64,000 bases of DNA from NCBI GenBank assembly GCA_947178255.1, contig CAMWXP010000001.1, forward strand, positions 22,013 to 86,012, written 5' to 3'. A model generated the notes under the pieces. The model was not told the origin of the DNA, did not search any database, and saw only the letters and a program-made list of their open reading frames with translations. Below, one piece after another: positions 51,441-58,570 of the stretch. This DNA comes from an uncultured Clostridia bacterium (GTDB lineage Bacteria; Bacillota; Clostridia; Christensenellales; Pumilibacteraceae). How positions within the stretch are numbered: the first letter of the stretch is position 1; each line of letters begins with the position of its first letter. Made by a program: the position numbers and the translations under genes.

Positions 51441-52674
51441 CTGTTTGCGCGACGGTTGAATCTAATTGTTGCTCCGCTTCGGGCAAACTCTCTTGCGCCG
51501 CAGCCGTTTGCTTTTCACCCTTTGCGCCCGCCGCAATGCGTATTTCTATTTGCTTGCGGAAGGACGACGAGGTAAGCACCAACATTGATGCGACAATGAC
51601 TATTGCCAGCTCGGGAATTAGGTACAAGCACTGGTATACGAACGAGTAGAAATATGCGTTGGCAAATACGCTTCCATATTTGACGTAATCTAATCCGGCC
51701 GAACCGAACGCGAACACGCCCGCAAAATAATGACTTATAAAGCGAAGCGCGCAAGCGATGATTACGCCCACCGCGAACTGCGCGCGCATATTGCTCTTGA
51801 ACGCTCCCAGCTCGCGCATGCACCCTGTCAGTCCGATTGCGCCGAATGCGACAAGATAGTCGAGCGCGAACTGCGCGGGATGAATAATCCACGGATCTTG
51901 CACAGCCTGCAAAATTCCGTAAATCACGCCGACAACGACACCCTTGCGACTGCCGAACATAAAGGCGAACAACATAAGCGGCAACAGCGAGGCAAACGTT
52001 ATGCTTCCGCCCATAGGCATTTTAAACAACCTTACGTAGCTGAGCGCAAAGGACAATGCGACGCACACCGCCGCGTACGTAATAGTGCGCGTATCCATCG
52101 GCTTGCTTTTTCTATCCAAAAAGATTGACGCGACAATAATCGCCGCCGCCAATATGACCGCGCTCAAATATAAGCCGATATTGCTCAATACGTCCATCCA
52201 ATTGTTTTTAGCCGCTTCACCGCTATTATAGTACACAATCATGCACACGATTACGGATATAAGCGCGCTGCCGACAACCGCGGCACACACGATTTTTGTA
52301 ATGAAGTTGGGTTTGACAAACAATGTTATTGCGCTTGCAACAACGACAAGCGCCAGCACAAGCAACGGATAGAACAGTATGGGGAATAAATGGTCCTTAT
52401 TCACCACATCGTCCACAAAGTAACACGTAGTAAACGTGACTATAAAGCACACCGCCGCGGTGAGCGCAATCACTATCCAAGCGCCGTTGGCAATCTTGCT
52501 TACAGCGTCAATCGTAGCTTCATCGTACGCTTGCTTCTTCCGCGCTACAAATATGTACAAGCGCGTAATGACAAACGCGATAAGCAGCGCTATCGTCACC
52601 CACAGCGCAATCGTGCGGCACGCGTTGGTAGCGTCGCTAAAGTTGGCAAAGTAGTTTTTGATATCGTTTAACAT
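51424..52674 (-). CDS. thiT: ThiT-like ECF thiamine transporter with extra N-terminal helices
   Basis: 416 residues. From about residue 197 on it matches ThiT: PMGGSITFASLLPLMLFAFM, SRKGVVVGVIYGILQAVQDP, WIIHPAQFALDYLVAFGAIG. These carry the thiamine-binding aromatic and acidic positions of the family. ThiT is normally under 200 residues; here about five more membrane helices precede it (near 20-43, 68-90, 96-118, 125-148, 163-187) and a Gln/Glu-rich tail of about 50 residues follows. ECF energising subunits are not nearby. Ribosome binding site GGGAGG. A TPP riboswitch lies upstream, confirming a thiamine role. Confidence 0.88.
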   Translation of the reverse strand: MLNDIKNYFANFSDATNACRTIALWVTIALLIAFVITRLYIFVARKKQAYDEATIDAVSKIANGAWIVIALTAAVCFIVTFTTCYFVDDVVNKDHLFPILFYPLLVLALVVVASAITLFVKPNFITKIVCAAVVGSALISVIVCMIVYYNSGEAAKNNWMDVLSNIGLYLSAVILAAAIIVASIFLDRKSKPMDTRTITYAAVCVALSFALSYVRLFKMPMGGSITFASLLPLMLFAFMFGSRKGVVVGVIYGILQAVQDPWIIHPAQFALDYLVAFGAIGLTGCMRELGAFKSNMRAQFAVGVIIACALRFISHYFAGVFAFGSAGLDYVKYGSVFANAYFYSFVYQCLYLIPELAIVIVASMLVLTSSSFRKQIEIRIAAGAKGEKQTAAAQESLPEAEQQLDSTVAQTGDKTE

Positions 52675-52701
52675 GACTTCCTCCCGTCTGTAAAATTACA
52701 A

Positions 52702-52738
52702 AACAAAATGCGCTTGAACCTCTATTAGTTCAAGCGCA
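52702..52738 (-). terminator. Riboswitch-controlled terminator
   Basis: An 11-bp perfect stem (TGCGCTTGAAC / GTTCAAGCGCA) followed on the minus strand by TTTTGTTTTG. It lies between the TPP aptamer and the thiT start, the standard expression platform for OFF control when TPP is bound. Confidence 0.9.
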
Positions 52739-52754
52739 CATAGCCATGATTTAC

Positions 52755-52850
52755 GGACGGCTCCCTACGCGAGTACTAACTCACAGGTTCAAAGGGACCG
52801 TCATGACACAATGACATCTCGGCAACTGCGGTTGCGCCCCTGCATCGAAA
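52755..52850 (-). promoter_or_regulatory. TPP riboswitch (THI element)
   Basis: Minus strand: GCAGGGGCGC, the pyrimidine-sensing loop TGCCGAGAT, then CCCTTTGAACCTG and CGCGTAGGGA, the conserved THI-box blocks in order. It controls the ThiT-like gene through the terminator at 52702-52738. Confidence 0.93.
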
Positions 52851-52852
52851 AC

Positions 52853-52881
52853 AGTATAACATATGAAAAATGAGATGTCAA
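52853..52881 (-). promoter_or_regulatory. Promoter of the TPP riboswitch-thiT unit
   Basis: Minus strand: TTGACA (52881-52876), a 17-bp spacer, TATACT (52858-52853), just before the aptamer. Confidence 0.8.
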
Positions 52882-52888
52882 GAAAATT

Positions 52889-53050
52889 CGGAATTAAAAA
52901 TAAGGATGAGATTCCTCGCGTTGCTCGGAATGACAAAAGTAATTTCATGAGTAGTTATAATTTTTTGTCATTCTGAACGCAGTGAAGAATCTCATCCTTA
53001 ATGCGGCTTCGCCGCCATAATTCTTAATTCTGCATTCTTAATTCTGAATT
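52889..53050. repeat. Interspersed MITE-like repeat, copy B
   Basis: Left arm 52902-52938 (AAGGATGAGATTCCTC... AATGACAAAA) and right arm 52963-52999 (TTTTGTCATTCTGAAC... CTCATCCTT) are nearly complementary over 37 bp. A tail with GCGGCTTCGCCGC and repeated TTCTTAATTC follows. Copy A is at 50622-50768 and a fragment of the tail is at 48225-48255. It ends against the stop codon of parA and may serve as its terminator. Confidence 0.8.
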
Positions 53051-53053
53051 ATT

Positions 53054-53866
53054 CTAATTCCGCTTTTTGAGCGCCGACAAATTCTTTATCGGCTCAAAAG
53101 TATCGCGGTTGCGGTTGAGCACTTCCTCGGCGAGGTTTTTGTACGCAATGCCGCCGGCGGAGGTGGGATCGAACTGACTTATAGGCAGTCCGAACGACGG
53201 CGCCTCGGCAAGCCGCACGCTTCTGGGAATGCGGGTCGCAAACGCCTTTTTGCCGAAGTAGTGGGTAATTTCCTCGGCGACCGAGTTGACCAAGTTGGTG
53301 CGGGAGTTGAACATTGTTACTACCACGCCCTCGATTTCAAGCGACGGATTGAGTATTTTTTTTGCGAGCTTAATCGTGTTCATAAGCTGACTCAAACCCT
53401 CCAACGCAAAGTACTCGCCCTGCATGGGTATGAGTATGCTGTTTGCGGCTGTTAGCGCGTTTAACGTTAGCAGTCCTATAAAAGGCGGACAATCGATAAA
53501 TATATAGTCGTAATTGTTCTTAATAGGTGCGATCGCGCGCTTTAACGAGCTTTCACGTTTATCGAGGCTTACAAGCTCGGCTTCCGCGCCGGCAAGGTCT
53601 ATGTTGGACGGAATTATGTCCAAGTTTTCCACGCCTGTATGAAGCACGGCGTCCTCGGCGTTGCAGTCGCCTATTATAAGGCTGTACACCGAGTTTTTAA
53701 CCTTGTGCTTTTCCACGCCCAGTCCGCTCGAAGCGTTGCCCTGCGGGTCGTTGTCTATAATAAGCACCTTTTTGCCGAACGCCGCAAAGTACGCCGCAAG
53801 GTTTACGCAAGTGGTGGTTTTGCCGACACCGCCCTTTTGATTGGCTATTGCAATAATCTTTGCCAT
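53054..53866 (-). CDS. parA: ParA/Soj-type ATPase
   Basis: 270 residues. Deviant Walker A is KGGVGKTTT (11-19, with signature Lys11), Walker A' is IIDNDPQGN, and Walker B is YIFIDCPPF. Arg residues of the DNA-binding face are in IPRSVRLAEAPSFG. ParA proteins ride on nucleoid DNA to position chromosome origins or other cargo. There is no parB gene next to it; it is instead the last gene of an operon with a glycosyltransferase and an acyltransferase. Either it is soj separated from spo0J, or a ParA/MinD-like protein positioning another cargo. Confidence 0.93.
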   Translation of the reverse strand: MAKIIAIANQKGGVGKTTTCVNLAAYFAAFGKKVLIIDNDPQGNASSGLGVEKHKVKNSVYSLIIGDCNAEDAVLHTGVENLDIIPSNIDLAGAEAELVSLDKRESSLKRAIAPIKNNYDYIFIDCPPFIGLLTLNALTAANSILIPMQGEYFALEGLSQLMNTIKLAKKILNPSLEIEGVVVTMFNSRTNLVNSVAEEITHYFGKKAFATRIPRSVRLAEAPSFGLPISQFDPTSAGGIAYKNLAEEVLNRNRDTFEPIKNLSALKKRN

Positions 53867-53884
53867 ATTTATCGTCAGTCCTTT

Positions 53885-54850
53885 TTAATCGTTTTCTTTT
53901 GTAGTACCGTCAACCTCTGTCACACCCACACTGTCGGTCGTTGGCGGGTCGAGGTAAGTCATTGGTACGCCGTAAAATTGTTCGTACATCTCCACCGCGG
54001 CGTTATACGTGCGCTGTGCCAAATCGGCTTTGCGCTCGCGCGGCGGCAACTCGGTGTTTACGTAAAGCGGCTCGCCTATCTTGATTACCGCTTTGGGCAG
54101 GTGCAGAAGCCTACGCAATCCGCGCGGTTTTTTAAAGCAGTACAGCATAGGCACTACGGGTATATCCAGCCGCTCGGCGTAATGGAATGCGCCGTCCTTG
54201 TACGGTCGAGGCTTGCGGTAGTCTATCCACATGCTCTTTTCGGCGTAAAAGTGTATCTTTGCTTTCTTTTTGTGCGCCGCGTAGTCCAGCATATCGTTGA
54301 ACGGGCGCATACCCTTGAAGTTGATGGGCAACGGCACTTCGCCCGCCGCGCAAAGTATATGCCCGCCCACCGTCTTTTTGCAGTTGTGCGGCGCGGCAAC
54401 TATGTATCGGCTTTGCATGCCTGTGGCGCGCAAGGTAAGCACCGCGTCGAGGTATCCCACGTGATTGGACGTCGTTATGCATGGACCTAACTTTTTCAGC
54501 TTTTTTCTGCCCTTAACGTGCCAAATGCCGAAAACTATCGCGCCGCCGACAAACCCTATCAGCCTAAACGTACTGCTCCAAAACCAGTGCGCAAAATGCC
54601 AAAACGGATTTTTGGGGCGACGGTAAACGTACGTGCCGTCCGTCTGCGCGCTCTTTTCGGTGGTAAACGGCGCGCCGTCAACGTCGAACAGCCTACGCCT
54701 TTCCAGCTCGGTAAGGTAGTCGTTGTATATGCTTTTGGTCATTTTGCCCTTTTGGGCGATTTCCGCAAGCATTTTATCGTACAAGTCGCGTGGGATTTCG
54801 TTGTTTTCCGCAAGCCGCGCGAACATTGCCATGTACTGTTTGGTGTTCAT
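53885..54850 (-). CDS. PlsC-like 1-acylglycerol-phosphate acyltransferase
   Basis: 321 residues. The acyltransferase motif NHVGYLD (NHx4D) is present, followed by FYAEKSMWIDYRKPRPYKDG and IPVVPMLYCF, matching motifs III and IV of the family. An N-terminal helical region of about 85 residues (MNTKQYMAMFARLAENNEIP, then RDLYDKMLAEIAQKGK) precedes the catalytic part and is not typical of PlsC. It probably acylates lysophosphatidate or a glycolipid. It overlaps the glycosyltransferase gene by 4 bp, so it is likely translationally coupled to it. Confidence 0.87.
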   Translation of the reverse strand: MNTKQYMAMFARLAENNEIPRDLYDKMLAEIAQKGKMTKSIYNDYLTELERRRLFDVDGAPFTTEKSAQTDGTYVYRRPKNPFWHFAHWFWSSTFRLIGFVGGAIVFGIWHVKGRKKLKKLGPCITTSNHVGYLDAVLTLRATGMQSRYIVAAPHNCKKTVGGHILCAAGEVPLPINFKGMRPFNDMLDYAAHKKKAKIHFYAEKSMWIDYRKPRPYKDGAFHYAERLDIPVVPMLYCFKKPRGLRRLLHLPKAVIKIGEPLYVNTELPPRERKADLAQRTYNAAVEMYEQFYGVPMTYLDPPTTDSVGVTEVDGTTKEND

Positions 54851-56193
54851 CGCAAAACGTCGTCCTCCGACGTCGGCTTGTCCGCATCCTCGGCAATCTT
54901 GATATCGGTGTTGTAGTCGGGCGTAACCTCGTCGCCGTCGGGTGCTCCCTCGGTTTGCTCGGAACCGCTTCCGTCATCGTCGTCGCCTATAATCATGCCG
55001 CGCGACTCGTATACAAGCCGTTGCTTTTGCGCTTCTTCCTCCACGATATCGGCAACCGCGGTTATACCGTTGCCCTCGGCAATAAGCTTTTCTATGTTTT
55101 CCTCGTATTGCAGCAGAGGCGACTTGTCCTTGATAAATTGGCGAATACGTTTTATCGCCTTACCCCTGCGGTACACCGTTTCGCCGCAGCCGTGTGCGCC
55201 TATAAACACCTTTACCGTTCCCGCTTCTATAACGTGCGGGCAATAGTTGATCATTACGGGTGTGTGCATATATACGCTATCCAGCACAGCGTTGGGACCG
55301 CCCTTGGTAAGGAACACGTCCGCCGCGCCGTAAAGCTCGTAGGCGTTTTCCAAAAATCCGTACGTCTTGAAAGTCATGTTGGGCGAAACCTTTAGCTTGC
55401 CGTGACCTTCCTCAATCGCTTTAAAGTAGTCGTAATTCTTTTTGTGGTGTCCGGCTATGACGCACAGCGTTATGGGCAAGCCGCTCTTGATAAGCGATTT
55501 GGCAAACTTGGGCCCTCTGCCCAGCAAATATCCGCCGTCGGCTATGACCACCGTAAACTTGTCCTGCGGCAAGCCGAATTTTTCGCGCAACTGCTCGCGC
55601 GATAAGTCGTTGTCCTCTATACACTTTCTCACGCACGGCGTGACAAGACGGAGGTTTTCCTCTTTGAACTTGTACTTGACCGCCTTTTTGTACGCGAGCG
55701 GGTTGTCCACGATGAATATTCCGTCCCGCCTGTCCCAAAATGTATGCAGCGTCGGGTCGGGATTGTAATTGATTACCACAACGTCGGGGTCGATGCGCCG
55801 CTTGTATTCCACAGCCAAAAGATCGGTAAAATAGTGGTTGGATATTACAATATTGGGCTTGCGTAATTTAAGCGCTTCCAGTCCTTGCAAAAACGACTTA
55901 TGCGCCATTTGACGGTGGAAAAACCGTAACAGCTTGTGCCCGCCGAGCAGCGCGATAAACGGAAATACAAATCTGCCGAAGTACGGTATCTTGTTGGTGT
56001 TTTGGACCTGCTTGATAAGAAACCTGTTCATTTTGACAAGGTTAGGAAAGCCGTCCTCCGTCAAGATAAAGCTTTTTTGAATATCGTACTCGTCGCTTCC
56101 GAATCTATCGACCAGCGCGTCGTATATACTGTCCATCGAGGATATGTGTCCAAACCCCGATTCGACATATGTCAGTAGAATTTTTTGCTTCAT
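54847..56193 (-). CDS. UgtP/MGD-synthase-like diacylglycerol glycosyltransferase
   Basis: 448 residues. The N-terminus has the GT28 glycolipid signature (TYVESGFGHISSMDSIYDAL). The C-terminal donor site has VIADGGYLLGRGP and VFLTKGGPNAVLDSVYMHTP, typical of MGD synthase and UgtP. It likely adds sugar to diacylglycerol on the inner leaflet. A disordered acidic tail of about 60 residues (GDDDDGSGSEQTEGAPDGDE) is unusual. The ribosome binding site is weak (AAGGA at a long distance). Coupled to the PlsC-like gene by a 4-bp overlap. Confidence 0.87.
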   Translation of the reverse strand: MKQKILLTYVESGFGHISSMDSIYDALVDRFGSDEYDIQKSFILTEDGFPNLVKMNRFLIKQVQNTNKIPYFGRFVFPFIALLGGHKLLRFFHRQMAHKSFLQGLEALKLRKPNIVISNHYFTDLLAVEYKRRIDPDVVVINYNPDPTLHTFWDRRDGIFIVDNPLAYKKAVKYKFKEENLRLVTPCVRKCIEDNDLSREQLREKFGLPQDKFTVVIADGGYLLGRGPKFAKSLIKSGLPITLCVIAGHHKKNYDYFKAIEEGHGKLKVSPNMTFKTYGFLENAYELYGAADVFLTKGGPNAVLDSVYMHTPVMINYCPHVIEAGTVKVFIGAHGCGETVYRRGKAIKRIRQFIKDKSPLLQYEENIEKLIAEGNGITAVADIVEEEAQKQRLVYESRGMIIGDDDDGSGSEQTEGAPDGDEVTPDYNTDIKIAEDADKPTSEDDVLR

Positions 56194-56211
56194 TGTGTGT
56201 ACTGTTTTTCC

Positions 56212-58383
56212 TTACACGCTGAACTTGTTTTTGCCTTTGTTTAGCACTATCGTGCGGCGGTCGGCAGCCCTGCCTATATGCTCGGGCGTGATTTCCAGCT
56301 CGACCTTGGCGGTCGTTTTGTTGTCTATTATTATATCCACCTTTGTCGGGGAATATTTGTACCGCACGTCCAGCGTGCCACTGGCAAGCTGCAACTCCGT
56401 GCGGAAGTCCTTGACCGCGGTAAAGTCGGGCGTGATTTTTATTTTGCTCGCGCCGTCCTTGACCGATATGCCGCCGAACAGCTCGATAGCCTCGAATATA
56501 ACCGCAGATTGGTAGCCTTGGCAGCGGGTGCCGTAGCCGTTAAAGTCCTCGCCTAGCGTGGTTTGCTCGTCGTTTGCCGCGCTCGAATAACGCATGTTAA
56601 AGCGCGTACGCGCCATATCCCGCCTGCCCAGCTCGGAAAGCGCGGTAAGTACCGCCCATTCCATATACGGCGACGCATTGATCGTTGCGGAAAGCAGCCG
56701 CGCCACCGCGCCCTTGCGGTCGTCCGGTATAAGCCCCGCCAGCGCGATAAAGGCGTTTGCCCTATCGTCGTAGCTGTCCTCGCGCGTGGTGTAGCCGAGA
56801 CCATCCCACGTGCTTTCTATAAACTCCGCAATGTTGGACATGCGGTCGTCAAAATCTTCCTCGTAATCGTTGTTGCCTACCTCGGCGCCCAGCTCCTTCA
56901 AAAAGCTGCACGCATTGTAATACAACGCGTTTTCCAACAACACCTCGTCCACGTTGTACAGATTGTCGTACCACCGACGTGTGCCGTCGCGCAACGCCAC
57001 GCCATGCTCGGTCATATCCCATTGCATAACGTAGTCGACCAGCTTTTCGTAATTGACCCTGAAAAATTCCAAATCGGTAGTGTAGTTGCGGTACGTGCCG
57101 AAAATACCGTAATCGCCGAGCGCTATAAGCCCGTGCGACGGAATATCGACAGGCACGTTGCCGGGAACGCATGAGTACAGTATGTCGCTGTTTTCCGAAT
57201 ACTCGATTACGTCCTCTAACACCTTTTTGACAAGCGACGCCGCGTCGGCGTAAACAAGATACAGCGCGCGCGCCTCGACGGACGCGTCACCCAACCACAT
57301 AGTGCGTTCGCGTTCGGGCGTATCCATTAATGTAGAACCCATGCACATATACAGCGTGTTGACCGCTTTATTAAACAGCTTATCCAATTCGGGAGTGTCC
57401 GCTTGATAGGCGCAAGTGGGCGTTGTGTTAAACCCAAGTTCGCGGTAGCCCAGCTTGACCACCTTTACGCTGCGCGGCATGGTAAAGTACAGCACGCTTC
57501 CCACCATAGGCAGCATGCCCTCGTAAATATTGAGCGTGGGTTTGGTCGTGTACTTGACCGAATGCGCCTTGTAAGTGCTGACCTCGTCGCCGAAGCAGCC
57601 CATGCAGTCGGTGCGGTCGGTGGTTATGGTAATCACCTCTTGACCGTTGCCCGCAACCTCCATGTACGGAGTTACGCGCATTTCGCGCGGAAGATTAATA
57701 ATATACGTGTCGCCGTCAAACTGATTTGTTGTCTTTTTAGGTTTGGCTATTACAGGCTGTGCCGAAAACTTTTCGAGCGGCACCGGGCGAAGGGTTACCA
57801 CTCCCAGGTTGTCGTCGGGATAGCTTGCAAGCACAGTCGCGGGCTTGAACTGCGTAATGTTGTAAGCGGGATCGTAAACGTTTTGTATAGGGCCCTCGTG
57901 CGCTGCGTCGTAGTTTACGTTAAAACCGGCATAGCAGCAGTTGGTGGAGCGCGGAGTTTGGAAGGCTTCGTTCTCATATACCATAAAGCTGCTGTCGCTG
58001 TAAATGTCCAAATCGTTGCACTCGAATATAAATCCGGCGCGCGGCGAGCAAACAAGGTCGCGCCCGTCGTTGCCGTAATACTGGGCGAACACTACTATAA
58101 TATTGTCGCCCTTGGTCAAAAAGCTCGCTATATCGAATTCGTCGTAATACGCGTGTTTTTCGCTGCGGTTAAGTCCGCCGTTCCACACTACCGCATTACC
58201 GTTTACAAACAAATAGTAATGGGTGTCGCATGCCGCACGGCAAAACGCGCGTTGCGGCGGCTTGTTCTGCCCGAATGAGAACGTACGACGCATAATTACG
58301 TTGGAGTTCTTTTTGGTGGCGTCCGCCGCCCAAATCCACTTAGACTTTCCGAACAATACGGTAGGCTCTTCTATCTTTTCCAT
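56212..58383 (-). CDS. GH78-like alpha-L-rhamnosidase, intracellular
   Basis: 723 residues from the ATG at 58383; GTGGAG sits 6 nt upstream. The N-terminal beta-sandwich includes a lectin-like GH78 module (WIWAADATKKNSNVIMRRTF... YYLFVNGNAVVWNGG). The (alpha/alpha)6 barrel contains the GH78 hallmark MDTPERERTMWLGDA (353-367). The C-terminal beta domain ends LNKGKNKFSV. No signal peptide, so it acts on imported substrate. GH78 enzymes release L-rhamnose, but other GH78-like enzymes differ in substrate. First gene of the operon with the glycolipid genes, 18 bp before the glycosyltransferase. Confidence 0.83.
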   Translation of the reverse strand: MEKIEEPTVLFGKSKWIWAADATKKNSNVIMRRTFSFGQNKPPQRAFCRAACDTHYYLFVNGNAVVWNGGLNRSEKHAYYDEFDIASFLTKGDNIIVVFAQYYGNDGRDLVCSPRAGFIFECNDLDIYSDSSFMVYENEAFQTPRSTNCCYAGFNVNYDAAHEGPIQNVYDPAYNITQFKPATVLASYPDDNLGVVTLRPVPLEKFSAQPVIAKPKKTTNQFDGDTYIINLPREMRVTPYMEVAGNGQEVITITTDRTDCMGCFGDEVSTYKAHSVKYTTKPTLNIYEGMLPMVGSVLYFTMPRSVKVVKLGYRELGFNTTPTCAYQADTPELDKLFNKAVNTLYMCMGSTLMDTPERERTMWLGDASVEARALYLVYADAASLVKKVLEDVIEYSENSDILYSCVPGNVPVDIPSHGLIALGDYGIFGTYRNYTTDLEFFRVNYEKLVDYVMQWDMTEHGVALRDGTRRWYDNLYNVDEVLLENALYYNACSFLKELGAEVGNNDYEEDFDDRMSNIAEFIESTWDGLGYTTREDSYDDRANAFIALAGLIPDDRKGAVARLLSATINASPYMEWAVLTALSELGRRDMARTRFNMRYSSAANDEQTTLGEDFNGYGTRCQGYQSAVIFEAIELFGGISVKDGASKIKITPDFTAVKDFRTELQLASGTLDVRYKYSPTKVDIIIDNKTTAKVELEITPEHIGRAADRRTIVLNKGKNKFSV

Positions 58384-58441
58384 AAATCTCCACATGGCGC
58401 ACGCCGCAATTTAGCATAAGCCGCGACTATACACCGCTTCT

Positions 58442-58470
58442 AGTTTACCACACAAATTCGGCTTTTGCAA
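58442..58470 (-). promoter_or_regulatory. Promoter of the GH78/glycolipid/parA operon
   Basis: Minus strand: TTGCAA (58470-58465), a 17-bp spacer, TAAACT (58447-58442), about 60 nt before the ATG at 58383. TTGCAA recurs as the -35 box in this genome. Confidence 0.6.
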
Positions 58471-58511
58471 CCCTTTCGGCAAATATTTTGGCAAATCACG
58501 ACCACGGCAAC

Positions 58512-58537
58512 AAAAAATCCCCGCAATCAGCGGGGAA
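58512..58537 (-). terminator. Terminator of the pullulanase operon
   Basis: Minus strand: CCCCGC, loop, GCGGGG, followed by ATTTTTT. It lies about 35 bp after the pullulanase stop codon. Confidence 0.9.
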
Positions 58538-58570
58538 GTTTTGTCGATTGATTATTATCGTTTTGCACTA

